From positions 4,138,501 through 4,202,500 of the forward strand of contig NZ_CP131914.1 of assembly GCF_040529045.1 (NCBI RefSeq): 64,000 nt of DNA, in the 5' to 3' direction. The notes below the pieces were generated by a model. The model was given only the letters and a program-made list of their open reading frames with translations, searched no databases and had not been told where the DNA came from. Every line of letters begins with the position of its first letter. The first letter of the stretch is position 1. Source of the DNA: Xanthomonas indica (GTDB lineage Bacteria; Pseudomonadota; Gammaproteobacteria; Xanthomonadales; Xanthomonadaceae). A program made the translations under genes and the position numbers. This document shows, one piece after another, positions 27,615-37,044 of this stretch.

Positions 27615-27993
27615 GCGTCACCGTGGGAAAAGGAACGGCCGTCCCGCAGCGATCCGGGCCCTGAGTGGCGGCCGGGAGCGGTACGGACGGGACGCCTATT
27701 GTCGCCGACCCAGGGCGGCGGCGCAAAAGCGGCGGCGTCCCGGCCCGACCGAGGCCTCCGGGAGGTCGGAGGTGGCGCCACCCGATGGAGCTGGCACTGG
27801 GCCGCACGCATCCTGCCGCGCTCGCTCGCCCTTCCCCTTGCCCTGCCCGGGCGCCGGACCACCAGCGGCGACAATCGCGGCTTCCCGTCATGGGCGGCGA
27901 CGGCCCAGGCAGGTCGTCGCCACGCCGGCCGCCATCCACGTACACGGCACCGCCCCTATACTCGCGCCGTCCGCTGCCCGCCCGGAGTCCGGC
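27615..27993. other. Divergent region between sucC and pilS
   Basis: 379 bases without a supported gene. In-frame codons upstream of pilS are low-complexity and not membrane-like. It holds a possible sucC promoter (27698-27726) and a TATACT hexamer at 27957-27962 that could be a pilS -10 element, without a clear -35. Confidence 0.4.
27698..27726 (-). promoter_or_regulatory. Candidate sigma-70 promoter for sucCD
   Basis: On the minus strand TTGCGC (27726-27721), a 17-base spacer, then GACAAT (27703-27698). This would give a leader of about 77 bases before sucC. The match to consensus is partial (3/6 and 4/6). Confidence 0.35.
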
Positions 27994-29607
27994 TTGCCCA
28001 CCAGCGCCTCGCTCATCGATCGCATCGAGTCCATTCCGCGCCGCGAGCTGTACTTCTTCGCGCTGTACCGCGTGCTGGTGGCCGGATTGATCGCCGCCCT
28101 GGTGTTCAGCCCGCTCAGCGTGCTGGTGGGCGAGCCGCGCTATCCGCAGCTGGCCAGCACCCTGTCCACCGCCTACCTGGCGGTGGCGCTGGCGCTTCTG
28201 GTGTGGGGACGCAACGAGGCGCACCTGGCGCCGATCGTCGGCTTCAGTGCCGTGGCCGACATCGTCGCCGCGACCCTGGCCGCGCACGCCCTGCCCGCGG
28301 CCAGCGCCGGCATCGCGATGATGCTGCTGTTCAACGTCGCCGCCGCGGCGATGCTGCTGCGCCTGCGCGGCGGCTTGGCCATCGCCCTGATCGCCTCGGC
28401 GGCGACGCTGGCCGAGTACATATGGAGCGTGCTGGACGGTGCCGACAACACCCGCAGCCTGGCCGAACTGGCGATGTTCGCCACCAGCTACCTGGCGGTG
28501 GCCTACATCTGCAACGGCCTCGGCCAGCGCGCCCGCACCAGCCAGAGCCTGGCCGAACGCCGCGGCGCCGAGGTGGCCAACCTCTACGAAATCAACGAAC
28601 TGATCATCCGCCGCATGCGCACCGGGGTGCTGGTGGTGGACGCGCAGAACCGGGTGACCCTGGCCAACGAGGCCGCGTCGGCCCTGCTCGGCGACACCGA
28701 CGGCAACAGCGAGAGCGGCCGCCTCGACCTGCTCAGCGCCGCGCCGGAACTGGCCCGGCGCCTGCAGCGCTGGCGCAACGGCTGGAACCAGGACGAAAGC
28801 CCGCTGCAGCTGTCGCCGGACCAGCCGGAAGTGCAGCCGCGCTTCGCCCGGCTGCTGGCCGAGGGCGACCTGACCCTGGTGTTCCTGGACGACGCCACGG
28901 TGGTGTCGCGACGCGCCGAGTCGCTGACCCTGTCGGCGCTGGGCCGCTTCTCGGCCAGCCTGGCCCACGAGATCCGCAATCCGCTGGCCGCGATCAACTA
29001 CGCCTCGCAGCTGCTGGAGGAATCGCCGGCGATCGGCGATGCCGACCGCCGCCTGCTGCAGATCATCCACCAGCAGTGCCAGCGCACCAACGGCATCGTC
29101 GAGAGCGTGCTCGGCCTGGCCCGGCGCGAGCGCTCCAATCCGGAGAACCTGGACCTGGGCGCGTTCGTGCGCCGCTTCGTCCTGGAGTACCGACAGACCC
29201 TGTCGATCGAGACCGACAGCCTCGAGGCGATCCTCGCCCCGCAGCCGGTGCATGCGCTGGTCGATCCCAAGCACCTGCACCAGATCCTCAGCGCGCTGGT
29301 GCACAACGCGCTCAAGTACGGGCGGGTGATGGAAGAACCGGCGCGGGTGCGCCTGCGTGTCGCGCTGCAGGAGCGCAACGCCATCGTCGACGTGATGGAC
29401 CGCGGCCCCGGCATTCCCGAGGCGGTGGCGGCGCAGTTGTTCCGGCCGTTCTTCACCACCTCAGAGCACGGCACCGGGCTGGGCCTGTATATCGCCCGCG
29501 AACTGTGCCGGGCCAACCAGGCGCGACTGGAGTACGTGCCGGTGCCGGCCGGCGGCGCGTGTTTCCGCGTCGCCCTGCCCGGGCCACACGCCATGCTCAG
29601 CGGCTGA
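27994..29607 (+). CDS. pilS: Type IV pilus two-component sensor kinase PilS
   Basis: 537 residues. Six hydrophobic segments lie within the first ~190 residues (YFFALYRVLVAGLIAALVF onward), then a PAS-like linker (GVLVVDAQNRVTLANEAA), a HisKA domain with FSASLAHEIRNPLAAINYA (His phosphorylation site) and an HATPase domain (VHNALKYG, DRGPGIPEAVAAQLFRPFF, GTGLGLYIA). PilS controls PilR and so pilA expression. The start is taken as TTG 27994 (LPTSASLIDRIESIPRREL) because a GGAG lies seven bases upstream and no ATG or GTG with conserved sequence is available. It is followed 82 bases later by pilR. Confidence 0.88.
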   Translation: MPTSASLIDRIESIPRRELYFFALYRVLVAGLIAALVFSPLSVLVGEPRYPQLASTLSTAYLAVALALLVWGRNEAHLAPIVGFSAVADIVAATLAAHALPAASAGIAMMLLFNVAAAAMLLRLRGGLAIALIASAATLAEYIWSVLDGADNTRSLAELAMFATSYLAVAYICNGLGQRARTSQSLAERRGAEVANLYEINELIIRRMRTGVLVVDAQNRVTLANEAASALLGDTDGNSESGRLDLLSAAPELARRLQRWRNGWNQDESPLQLSPDQPEVQPRFARLLAEGDLTLVFLDDATVVSRRAESLTLSALGRFSASLAHEIRNPLAAINYASQLLEESPAIGDADRRLLQIIHQQCQRTNGIVESVLGLARRERSNPENLDLGAFVRRFVLEYRQTLSIETDSLEAILAPQPVHALVDPKHLHQILSALVHNALKYGRVMEEPARVRLRVALQERNAIVDVMDRGPGIPEAVAAQLFRPFFTTSEHGTGLGLYIARELCRANQARLEYVPVPAGGACFRVALPGPHAMLSG

Positions 29608-29689
29608 TAGGTGAGAATCGCTCCGCCAGCGCGCGGCCGGCGCCGGTAAATTGGCGCATGCCCCGGTTCCTACGCTATCTTCCCTGCAC

Positions 29690-31078
29690 ATGAACGAAAC
29701 CCGAAGTGCCCTGGTCGTCGACGACGAGCGCGACATCCGCGAGTTGCTGGTCCTGACCCTGGGCCGGATGGGGCTGCGCATCAGCACCGCCGCCAACCTC
29801 GCCGAAGCGCGCGAACTGCTGGCGAGCAACCCCTACGACCTGTGCATCACCGACATGCGCCTGCCCGACGGCAACGGCATCGAGCTGGTCAGCGAGATCG
29901 CCAAGCACTACCCGCGCACGCCGGTGGCGATGATCACCGCCTTCGGCAGCATGGACCTGGCGGTGGAAGCGCTGAAGGCCGGCGCCTTCGACTTCGTCAG
30001 CAAGCCGGTGGACATCCAGGTGCTGCGCGGCCTGGTCAAGCATGCACTGGAACTCAACAACGAGAGCCGCGCCGCGCCGCCGCAGCCGGCCCCGGAACAG
30101 GCCAGCCGCCTGCTCGGCGCCTCGGCGGCGATGGACGCGCTGCGCAGCACCATCGCCAAGGTCGCGCGCAACCAGGCGCCGGTCTACATCCTCGGCGAGT
30201 CCGGCGTGGGCAAGGAACTGGTCGCGCGCACCATCCACGAACAGGGCGCCCGCTCTGCCGGCCCGTTCGTGCCGGTGAACTGCGGCGCGATCCCGGCCGA
30301 ACTGATGGAAAGCGAGTTCTTCGGCCACAAGAAGGGCAGCTTCACCGGCGCCCATGCCGACCAGGCCGGCCTGTTCCAGGCCGCGCATGGCGGCACCCTG
30401 TTCCTCGACGAGGTCGCCGAACTGCCGCTGCCGATGCAGGTCAAGCTGCTGCGCGCGATCCAGGAGAAATCGGTGCGCCCGGTCGGCGCCGCCAGCGAAG
30501 TGCCGGTGGACGTGCGCATCCTCTCGGCCACGCACAAGGACCTGGCCGACCTGGTCGCCGAGGGCCGCTTCCGCCACGACCTGTACTACCGCATCAACGT
30601 CATCGAACTGCGCGTGCCGCCGCTGCGCGAGCGCGGCGGCGACCTGCCGCAGCTGGCCGCGGCGATCCTGGCACGGCTGGCCAAGAGCCACGGCCGCCCC
30701 ACCCCGCTGCTGTCGCCCTCGGCGCTGGACGCGCTGAGCAGCTACGCCTTCCCCGGCAACGTGCGCGAACTGGAGAACATCCTCGAGCGCGCCCTGGCGA
30801 TGGCCGAAGACGATCAGATCAGCGCCACCGACCTGCGCCTGCCGCAACCCGGCAACCATGCCCGCAGCGCCGCCGAGGCCGCCCCCGCCCTGCCGCGCGG
30901 CGTGGTCGACATCGACCCCAGTTCCTCCGCACTGCCGTCCTACATCGAGCAACTCGAACGCGCCGCCATCCAGAAGGCGCTGGAAGAGAACCGCTGGAAC
31001 AAGACCCGCACCGCCGCGCAGCTGGGCATCACCTTTCGGGCGCTGCGCTACAAGCTGAAGAAGCTGGGGATGGAGTAG
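29690..31078 (+). CDS. pilR: Sigma-54-dependent response regulator PilR
   Basis: 462 residues. The N-terminal receiver domain has VVDDERDIREL and the phosphorylated Asp in CITDMRLPDGNG. The central AAA+ sigma-54 activator domain has Walker A GESGVGKE, the sigma-54-contacting GAFTGA loop as GSFTGAHADQAG, and FLDEVAELPLPMQ. The C-terminal Fis-type HTH is NRWNKTRTAAQLGITFRALRYK. It activates pilA from a -24/-12 promoter; such a site is present upstream of pilA at about 39.94 kb. ATG 29690 opens the receiver domain. A heptad repeat element begins seven bases after the stop. Confidence 0.94.
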   Translation: MNETRSALVVDDERDIRELLVLTLGRMGLRISTAANLAEARELLASNPYDLCITDMRLPDGNGIELVSEIAKHYPRTPVAMITAFGSMDLAVEALKAGAFDFVSKPVDIQVLRGLVKHALELNNESRAAPPQPAPEQASRLLGASAAMDALRSTIAKVARNQAPVYILGESGVGKELVARTIHEQGARSAGPFVPVNCGAIPAELMESEFFGHKKGSFTGAHADQAGLFQAAHGGTLFLDEVAELPLPMQVKLLRAIQEKSVRPVGAASEVPVDVRILSATHKDLADLVAEGRFRHDLYYRINVIELRVPPLRERGGDLPQLAAAILARLAKSHGRPTPLLSPSALDALSSYAFPGNVRELENILERALAMAEDDQISATDLRLPQPGNHARSAAEAAPALPRGVVDIDPSSSALPSYIEQLERAAIQKALEENRWNKTRTAAQLGITFRALRYKLKKLGME

Positions 31079-31084
31079 GAGGGC

Positions 31085-31308
31085 CGGGAATGGGGAGTCG
31101 GGATTGGGAAATGGGAAAAGCGGGCTTCCCGGATTCTCCCGGCCCTTCGCCTCAGGGAATGATCCGGCCAGGCTGACGATGCGGTGGCTGCAGCCGGCAT
31201 CGTCCGCCCTGCGCTACACGTCGGCGAGCCAGGGAATAGGGCTTGGACTGAGCGACAGGAATGGGAAACCCCGCTTTTCCCATTCCCCACTCCCGATTCC
31301 CCATTCCC
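31085..31308. repeat. Inverted GGGAATC-type heptad element between pilR and pilB, copy 3
   Basis: The left array of GGGAATG/GGGAGTC/GGGATTG units (31085-31115) runs into AAAAGCGGG. About 140 bases later CCCCGCTTTT (from 31269) begins the complementary array of CCCATTC/CCCACTC/CCCGATT units, ending near 31308. It separates the convergent pilR and pilB genes and ends within ten bases of the pilB stop side. Confidence 0.8.
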
Positions 31309-31314
31309 AGCTTC

Positions 31315-33048
31315 TCAGTCCTTCGTCACCCGATTGATCTCCGCCAGACTGGTGATGCCGTTGCGGGCCTTGAGCAGGGCCGACTGGCGCAGGTCCTTGA
31401 CCCCGATCTTCTGCGCGGCGCTGGCGATGTCCATCGCGTTGCCGCCCTGCAGCACGATCGCCGCGATCTCGTCGTTCATCGGCATCACCTGGTAGATGCC
31501 GGTGCGGCCCTTGTAGCCCTCGGTACAGTCGTCGCAGCCGACCGCTTCGTACAACTGGATGCCGGCGGCGACCTCCGCCTCGGTGAAGCCCTCGGCCAGC
31601 AGGGCCTTCTCCGGCAACTGGACCGGGCGCTTGCAGTTGTTGCACAGGCGCCGCGCCAGGCGCTGGGCGATGACCAGGGTCACCGAACTGGTGATGTTGT
31701 AGGGCGCGATGCCCATGTTCATCAGGCGCGCGATGGTCTGCGGCGCGTCGTTGGTGTGCAGGGTGGACAACACCATGTGGCCGGTCTGCGCGGCCTTGAT
31801 CGCGATCTCGGCGGTCTCCAGGTCGCGGATTTCGCCGACCATGATGATGTCCGGGTCCTGGCGCAGGAACGACCGCAGCGCCGCGGCGAAGGTCATGCCG
31901 CGCTTGTTGTTCTGCTGCACCTGGTTGACCCCGGGCAGGCGGATTTCGACCGGATCCTCGGCGGTGGAGATGTTGCGGGTGTCGTCGTTGAGGATGCCCA
32001 GCGCGGTGTACAGCGACACCGTCTTGCCGGAGCCGGTGGGGCCGGTGACCAGGACCATGCCGTACGGTTTGTGGATCGCATCCAGGAACAGCTTCTGCTG
32101 CTCCGGCTCGTAGCCGAGCTTGTCGATGCCCAGCTTGGCCGCGCTGCCGTCGAGGATACGCAGCACGATCTTCTCGCCGAACAGCGTCGGCAGCGTGCTG
32201 ACGCGGAAGTCGATCTGCTTGTTCTTGGACAGGTTGAGCTTGATGCGGCCGTCCTGCGGGACCCGCTTCTCGGCGATGTCCAGCTGCGCCATCACCTTCA
32301 GGCGCGCGGCGATGCGCTGGTTGAGCTTGACCGGCGCCTTGGCCACGCTCTTGAGCAGGCCGTCGATGCGCAGGCGCACCCGGTAATCGTCCTCGTAGGG
32401 CTCGAAGTGAATATCGGACGCGCCGCGGCGGATCGCATCGACCAGCACCTTGTTCACGAACTTGACGACCGGGGTGTCCTCGCCCTTGGCGTCGATGCCG
32501 GTGTCGCCGCTGCTGCCCATGTCCTCGTCGCCGCCGCCGACATCGAGGTTGTCCATCCCCTCGTCGTCGCCCAGCGCGTTGCCGAGCGAGTCGTTGCTGG
32601 CCTGCCACTGCTCCAGGGTCCGGCGGATCTGGTCCTCGTCGACCAGGATCGGCTCCACCGTCAGGTTGGTGTGGAACTTGATGTCGTCCAGCGCCCGGGT
32701 CTGGGTCGGGTTGCTGATGCCGACGAACAGGCGGCCGCCGCGCTTGAACAACGGCAGCACCTGGTACTTCTGCAGCAGTTCCTCGCTGACCAGCTTCATG
32801 GCGTTCTGGCTGGCGTCGAAAACCGAGACATCCATCAACGGCATGCCGAACTCCACCGCATTGGCGGCGGCCAACTGCGCGGCGGTGACCAGCTTCTTCT
32901 CGGAGAACCACTGCGGCAGCGGTACCTTGGCCTCGCCCGCCTGGGCCATCGCGGCCCGCGCCGCGGCTTCGTCCAGCGCACCGTCCTGCACGAGACGGCG
33001 GGCGATACCGGTGATGCCGACAAGGTTGGCCGATACAGCTGCGTTCAT
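31315..33048 (-). CDS. pilB: Type IV pilus extension ATPase PilB
   Basis: A 577-residue hexameric ATPase that powers pilin polymerisation at the inner membrane. The N-terminal T2SSE_N domain is followed by the ATPase core: GPTGSGKTVSLYTALG (Walker A), ISTAEDPVEIRLPGVNQVQ (Asp box), GEIRDLETAEIA (Walker B) and STLHTNDAP (His box). A tetracysteine zinc site is at CNNCKRP and CDDCTEGY. ATG 33048 is chosen because the upstream extension is not conserved. It is divergent from the glycosyltransferase operon (132-base gap) and separated from pilC by that accessory segment and the pilins. Confidence 0.95.
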   Translation of the reverse strand: MNAAVSANLVGITGIARRLVQDGALDEAAARAAMAQAGEAKVPLPQWFSEKKLVTAAQLAAANAVEFGMPLMDVSVFDASQNAMKLVSEELLQKYQVLPLFKRGGRLFVGISNPTQTRALDDIKFHTNLTVEPILVDEDQIRRTLEQWQASNDSLGNALGDDEGMDNLDVGGGDEDMGSSGDTGIDAKGEDTPVVKFVNKVLVDAIRRGASDIHFEPYEDDYRVRLRIDGLLKSVAKAPVKLNQRIAARLKVMAQLDIAEKRVPQDGRIKLNLSKNKQIDFRVSTLPTLFGEKIVLRILDGSAAKLGIDKLGYEPEQQKLFLDAIHKPYGMVLVTGPTGSGKTVSLYTALGILNDDTRNISTAEDPVEIRLPGVNQVQQNNKRGMTFAAALRSFLRQDPDIIMVGEIRDLETAEIAIKAAQTGHMVLSTLHTNDAPQTIARLMNMGIAPYNITSSVTLVIAQRLARRLCNNCKRPVQLPEKALLAEGFTEAEVAAGIQLYEAVGCDDCTEGYKGRTGIYQVMPMNDEIAAIVLQGGNAMDIASAAQKIGVKDLRQSALLKARNGITSLAEINRVTKD

Positions 33049-33180
33049 GTCCGAAGTCTCCGTATATAACGGCAAAGATACTGCATATCCGGCAAGATGC
33101 ATCTACCGCCACCGCTTCGGGTGACATGAATCCCGCGGCGACTAGGACTAACATAGGGCGTGGGGAAACGGGAACGATCA

Positions 33181-34038
33181 GTGGACAGAATCAGCATTAT
33201 CCTGCCGGCGAAGAACGAGGTCGCGGGCTTGGCGCGCACCCTGCCAAAGCTGCGCGACTGCCTGCCAGGGGCAGAGATCATCGTCGTCGATGACGGTTCC
33301 ACCGACGCAACTGCGCAGGTCGCTCGAGATCATGGGGTGCGTGTACTCGGCAGCCCCTATTCAATGGGCAATGGCGCCGCAATCAAACGTGGCGCTCGCG
33401 CAGCAAGCGGCGACATCCTGGTATTCATGGATGCGGACGGACAGCACGACCCTCAGGACATCCCAAAGCTCCTGGCGATGCTCGATGCGGGCTACGACAT
33501 GGTCGTTGGGGCACGTGACCGTAGCGGACAGGCCAGTATTCACCGCGGCTTCGCCAACCGTTTTTACAACTGGCTGGCGAGTCGCATGACAGGCTTCCAC
33601 GTCAAGGATCTCACCTCCGGCTTTCGCGCCGTCCGCGCGGAACGATTTCGAGAGTTCCTGCACCTCCTCCCCAATGGCTTCAGCTATCCCACCACAAGCA
33701 CCATGGCCTTCTTCCGAAGTGCCTATCCCGTTGCGTATGTTCCTATTCCGGTAGCAAAGCGCGTCGGAACCGCAAGCCATATCCGCCCACTGAAAGACGG
33801 CATCCGTTTTCTGCTCATCATTTTCAAGATCGCAACGCTGTACTCGCCGCTGAAATTGTTCGTTCCTGTCTCCATTGCGTTTTTCATCACAGGACTGGCC
33901 TACTACGGCTACACATTCGCGACGATGCACCGCTTCACCAATATGAGCACACTATTGTTCAGTGCCGCCGTGATCGTTTTTCTGATCGGCCTGATCTCAG
34001 AGCAAATTACCAACTTAACCTACCGCCGCGATCATTGA
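33181..34038 (+). CDS. GT2 glycosyltransferase, polyprenyl-phosphate-hexose synthase-like
   Basis: 285 residues. The N-terminal GT-A domain has ISIILPAKNEVAGL, EIIVVDDGSTDAT and the metal-binding FMDADGQHDPQDI. A C-terminal part has two hydrophobic helices (LKLFVPVSIAFFITGLAYYGY and the segment after it), as in GtrB/ArnC/dolichyl-phosphate-mannose-synthase relatives. Such enzymes move a sugar from a nucleotide to polyprenyl phosphate on the inner membrane. GTG 33181 has GGGAA seven bases upstream; GTG 33160 in frame is an alternative. It is the first gene of a four-gene plus-strand set that is noticeably A/T-richer than the flanking pil genes. A TAACAT at 33149-33154 could be its -10. Confidence 0.85.
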   Translation: MDRISIILPAKNEVAGLARTLPKLRDCLPGAEIIVVDDGSTDATAQVARDHGVRVLGSPYSMGNGAAIKRGARAASGDILVFMDADGQHDPQDIPKLLAMLDAGYDMVVGARDRSGQASIHRGFANRFYNWLASRMTGFHVKDLTSGFRAVRAERFREFLHLLPNGFSYPTTSTMAFFRSAYPVAYVPIPVAKRVGTASHIRPLKDGIRFLLIIFKIATLYSPLKLFVPVSIAFFITGLAYYGYTFATMHRFTNMSTLLFSAAVIVFLIGLISEQITNLTYRRDH

Positions 34039-34057
34039 TGCCCACAAAAAAGCAGCC

Positions 34058-34846
34058 ATGAGCTATTCGACCTCGCTTGGCATTTTCGCCCCGGAAGCGG
34101 GATGGACCCCACCCATCCGCTATTTGCTTCGGAGAGCGAGGGTCCTTGAGATCGCAAAGCACCTGCCGCGAGGAAACCTGCTCGAGGTGGGATGCGGGGC
34201 CGGCGCTCTGCTATGCGACTTCGACCGACTTGGGTTTCAGACGACTGGATTGGAGAATTCAGAATCAGCACTTGCGATGGCGAGAACCCTTGCCGAACTC
34301 GACCAAGGGCGACATACGATAGAAGAAGTCGCCAACGAGAACTGGAGCGAAAAATTCGTCGTCGTCTGCGCTTTCGACGTACTTGAACACATTGAGCACG
34401 ATGGTGCGGCCATAGAAGAATGGAAACGCTGGCTCGCACCTGGCGGCACCATGGTCTTGTCTGTACCAGCGCATCCACAGCGCTGGGGCGCCGGCGATGA
34501 ATGGGCAGGTCATTGGCGCAGGTACGATCGCGACGGCCTCATGCGACTGCTCGAAGCGCAGGACCTCGATTGCGTGCATTTCGAGTGCTACGGCTTCCCT
34601 GCTGCAAACCTGACTGAATGGGCTGGGGAGTTTAGGTATCGGAGAATGATCGAGGAGCGCGGCAATCTGTCAAAACTGGCAGCCACCCATGCCAGCGGAA
34701 TCGATCGGCGCGATTATTCACGCCTGGCTACGCTAATTGCGTCAGTGCCCGGCCGCCTCGGCTTGCGCGCAGCAGTGGCGATGCAGTCGCTTGCGCGTAA
34801 TACGGACTGGGGCAGCGGCTATCTGGTCGCCGCCAGGAAGCGATGA
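34058..34846 (+). CDS. SAM-dependent class I methyltransferase
   Basis: 262 residues with SAM motif I LLEVGCGAGALLCDF, an acidic post-I residue in GLENSESAL, motif II-like FDVLEHIEHD and LAPGGTMVLSVPAHP. This is the UbiG/methyltransf_11/23 type; many such enzymes in surface-glycan clusters methylate sugars or lipid-linked intermediates, but the target here is unknown. It lies 19 bases after the GT2 gene and overlaps the next gene by four bases (ATGA), so it belongs to the same operon. No signal or membrane segment is seen. Confidence 0.85.
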   Translation: MSYSTSLGIFAPEAGWTPPIRYLLRRARVLEIAKHLPRGNLLEVGCGAGALLCDFDRLGFQTTGLENSESALAMARTLAELDQGRHTIEEVANENWSEKFVVVCAFDVLEHIEHDGAAIEEWKRWLAPGGTMVLSVPAHPQRWGAGDEWAGHWRRYDRDGLMRLLEAQDLDCVHFECYGFPAANLTEWAGEFRYRRMIEERGNLSKLAATHASGIDRRDYSRLATLIASVPGRLGLRAAVAMQSLARNTDWGSGYLVAARKR

Positions 34847-35793
34847 AATCCCTATGGCGCTGGACATCGAGGCTGCTGGCGGTGGCGCTGGCACTGTATG
34901 TGCTGTGGTTTGCGACAGCAAATCTTGACATTCGGGAAATCGGCCAAGCCCTATCAAACCAGGAAGTCGTCAGTGGCGTCCTTGCCGCCACCATCTGCTA
35001 TTGCCTGATCTACCCACTGACAGGCTTTGCATGGAAGCAGTTACTGGCAAGACAAAGCCAAACATATCCAGCAGTTCTGCTCACCAGAATCATCGGCTTG
35101 ACGCAGCTGGCCAAGTACGTGCCCGGCAATATCGCTCAACACGCCTCGCGCGCCGTATTGGCCATGAGGGCAGGCGTGACCACCAAGGGCTATGTTGCAA
35201 GTGCCGGCCAAGAAGCACTTCTTACCGTGGCAGCGAGCCTGTGCGTGGGCAGTGCTGCGCTGGCGATATCGCCGAGCGGGGTGCAGGCACTGGACTCACA
35301 TGGCCATATCCGGACTCTCTACGCGCTGACATGTGCGGCCTTTCTAGGCGCAGCCCTGCTTTGTCTCGACCTTCCAGCATCATCGCTTGAGCGAAGCAAT
35401 CGGCTGATAATCAGAATGCTTGGAAGGATGGGAGGCCTCCCAGGGCCAACCGCTGCCTTGACCGCTCTGTCAGCCTACGCCGTCAACTTTCTTGCCGTCG
35501 GAATCGGAATATGGCTGTTGTCCCAGACTCTGGGAGCGGATGTTGACCTTGCCATGGCGACCGCAGCCTTCGCGCTTTCCTGGACCCTTGGTTTCCTTGC
35601 TCCCGGCGCGCCAGCAGGACTCGGCGCACGCGAAGGTATCATGCTGTTGATCCTGGAGAGCCAGCACAATCATGAAAAGATTCTTTTGCTTGTACTCCTG
35701 ACCAGGGTTGCCAGCATATTGGGAGACCTCCTTGTCTTCCTGCTATCCCTGGCCACACATTGTTCCGCCCGCAAGGAGAACCGCTTCCAGTGA
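34843..35793 (+). CDS. Multi-TM protein of the lysylphosphatidylglycerol synthase TM / UPF0104 family
   Basis: 316 residues with about seven or eight hydrophobic segments. The family pattern is visible in the LTQLAKYVPGNIAQHASRAVL region, the conserved Tyr/Lys-Val-Pro-Gly-Asn block of this superfamily, and in LGFLAPGAPAGLGAREGIML. Members are found in glycan and lipid clusters and have been proposed as flippases or lipid-modifying proteins; no soluble LPG synthase domain is attached here. The ATG overlaps the methyltransferase stop, and its own stop overlaps the GTG of the next glycosyltransferase gene, so coupling is tight. A role in moving or processing a lipid-linked sugar is inference from neighbours. 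Confidence 0.8.
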   Translation: MKSLWRWTSRLLAVALALYVLWFATANLDIREIGQALSNQEVVSGVLAATICYCLIYPLTGFAWKQLLARQSQTYPAVLLTRIIGLTQLAKYVPGNIAQHASRAVLAMRAGVTTKGYVASAGQEALLTVAASLCVGSAALAISPSGVQALDSHGHIRTLYALTCAAFLGAALLCLDLPASSLERSNRLIIRMLGRMGGLPGPTAALTALSAYAVNFLAVGIGIWLLSQTLGADVDLAMATAAFALSWTLGFLAPGAPAGLGAREGIMLLILESQHNHEKILLLVLLTRVASILGDLLVFLLSLATHCSARKENRFQ

Positions 35794-36995
35794 AATCTTC
35801 CGGCACCTCAAACGAAGGCGCCGCGTCATCTGGCACCGGCAATACTCGGCAGAGACTTGTTGTCGGCGGCGTCGCGCTTCGTGGCAGCGGCTATCCCAAT
35901 GCATGGAACACACTACGCATTCTTAGAAAAGCCGGCATAGACATCGTTGACTTATGCCATTGGCTCCCGGAAGACTTTCATCTGTGGAAACTGACGCGAC
36001 TTCCACCCTGGCGAGCAGCCATCGCCCTAGGTAGACTCGCGATTCTGAACGTGACATCGGCTATCAAGATCTTGCTGGGTACGCGGCGCAATGACCTGGT
36101 CTACATTCCCTATCCGGGAGCATTCCTACTATGGATGCTCTCATGGGTACCGAAGCGCCTGCGGCCGTCATGCCTATGTGATGCCTACATCACCATATGG
36201 GACACGCTTTACCAGGATCGCGGACTGGGCGGAAAAGCAGGAGGTCGGCTGTCGAACCTGGTGCTTCGGTTCGAATCACGCGCCCTGAGATGCGCCAACG
36301 GACTCATTGTTGACACCAACAAGAATGCCGACCATATCGCAGCGACGTTCGGCGTAGACCGCACACGCATCCATGCGCTCCCGCTCGCCATGGACGAGAT
36401 ATCCACGTCCAGCACCGTCGTCAGGCCACAGACAGCACCTCACGCTACCCGGGTCATCTTTTTCGGCACGTTCGTCCCGCTGCAGGGCACGACCAAGATC
36501 GCACAGACGATCGCCTTACTGCGCGACCGTAACGACATAGAATTCGTACTGATCGGGGACGGGCAAGCCGCATCCGAAGCACAACCCTATCTGATCCAAA
36601 ATCCAAACGTCACGTGGATACGCGAATGGCTGTCAACTGAAAAGCTGATGCGACTGATCGAGAATTCAGACATTTGTCTCGGCGTCTTTGGTGGACAGGG
36701 GAAGTCCGCCCGCGTACTCCCCTTTAAAATCTACATCGCGCTAGCCGCCGGCAAGCCCATTATCACGCAACGAGATCATGGCTTACCCGATTCCGCCCCC
36801 CCTATTCCCGCGCTTTTCACATCGGACACACCGGAAGAGATCGTCGCAGGCCTGAAAACGCTGGCCGCCGATGTGACACTGCGCTCTTCATTGGCGGACG
36901 CAGGCCGAATGTACTACCTAAAGCATCTCGGACCATCGCAAATCGCCCTGCGTTGGCAGGACTTGATGCAATCCCAGGCACACACCAACGTATAG
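35790..36995 (+). CDS. GT4-type glycosyltransferase
   Basis: 401 residues with a GT-B layout. The N-terminal half has VVGGVALRGSGYPNAWNTLR and DLVYIPYPGA. The C-terminal half has TRVIFFGTFVPLQGTTKIAQ, FVLIGDGQAA and the E-x7-E-like segment around ARVLPFKIYIALAAGKPIIT. This is typical of retaining GT4 enzymes acting on surface glycans; donor and acceptor are unknown. The GTG at 35790 is preceded by AAGGAG and overlaps the upstream stop (GTGA). It is last in the four-gene set and convergent with the GT-C gene across 49 bases. Confidence 0.82.
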   Translation: MKSSGTSNEGAASSGTGNTRQRLVVGGVALRGSGYPNAWNTLRILRKAGIDIVDLCHWLPEDFHLWKLTRLPPWRAAIALGRLAILNVTSAIKILLGTRRNDLVYIPYPGAFLLWMLSWVPKRLRPSCLCDAYITIWDTLYQDRGLGGKAGGRLSNLVLRFESRALRCANGLIVDTNKNADHIAATFGVDRTRIHALPLAMDEISTSSTVVRPQTAPHATRVIFFGTFVPLQGTTKIAQTIALLRDRNDIEFVLIGDGQAASEAQPYLIQNPNVTWIREWLSTEKLMRLIENSDICLGVFGGQGKSARVLPFKIYIALAAGKPIITQRDHGLPDSAPPIPALFTSDTPEEIVAGLKTLAADVTLRSSLADAGRMYYLKHLGPSQIALRWQDLMQSQAHTNV

Positions 36996-37044
36996 CAAAA
37001 GGCCGATTCTTTAGCCACGTTAACAGCCAGGTTATCGCCCGCCT

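Noticed and set aside
26232-29693. Plus-strand frame of over 1100 codons opposite sucCD and running through pilS
   Set aside because: It is antisense to two certain TCA genes and in a shadow frame of pilS; high GC suppresses stop codons, and the translation looks like low-complexity shadow sequence.
31085-31308. Heptad arrays considered as a CRISPR or a minisatellite
   Set aside because: Units are 7 bases with no unique spacers, and arrays are paired in inverse orientation; no cas genes are present.
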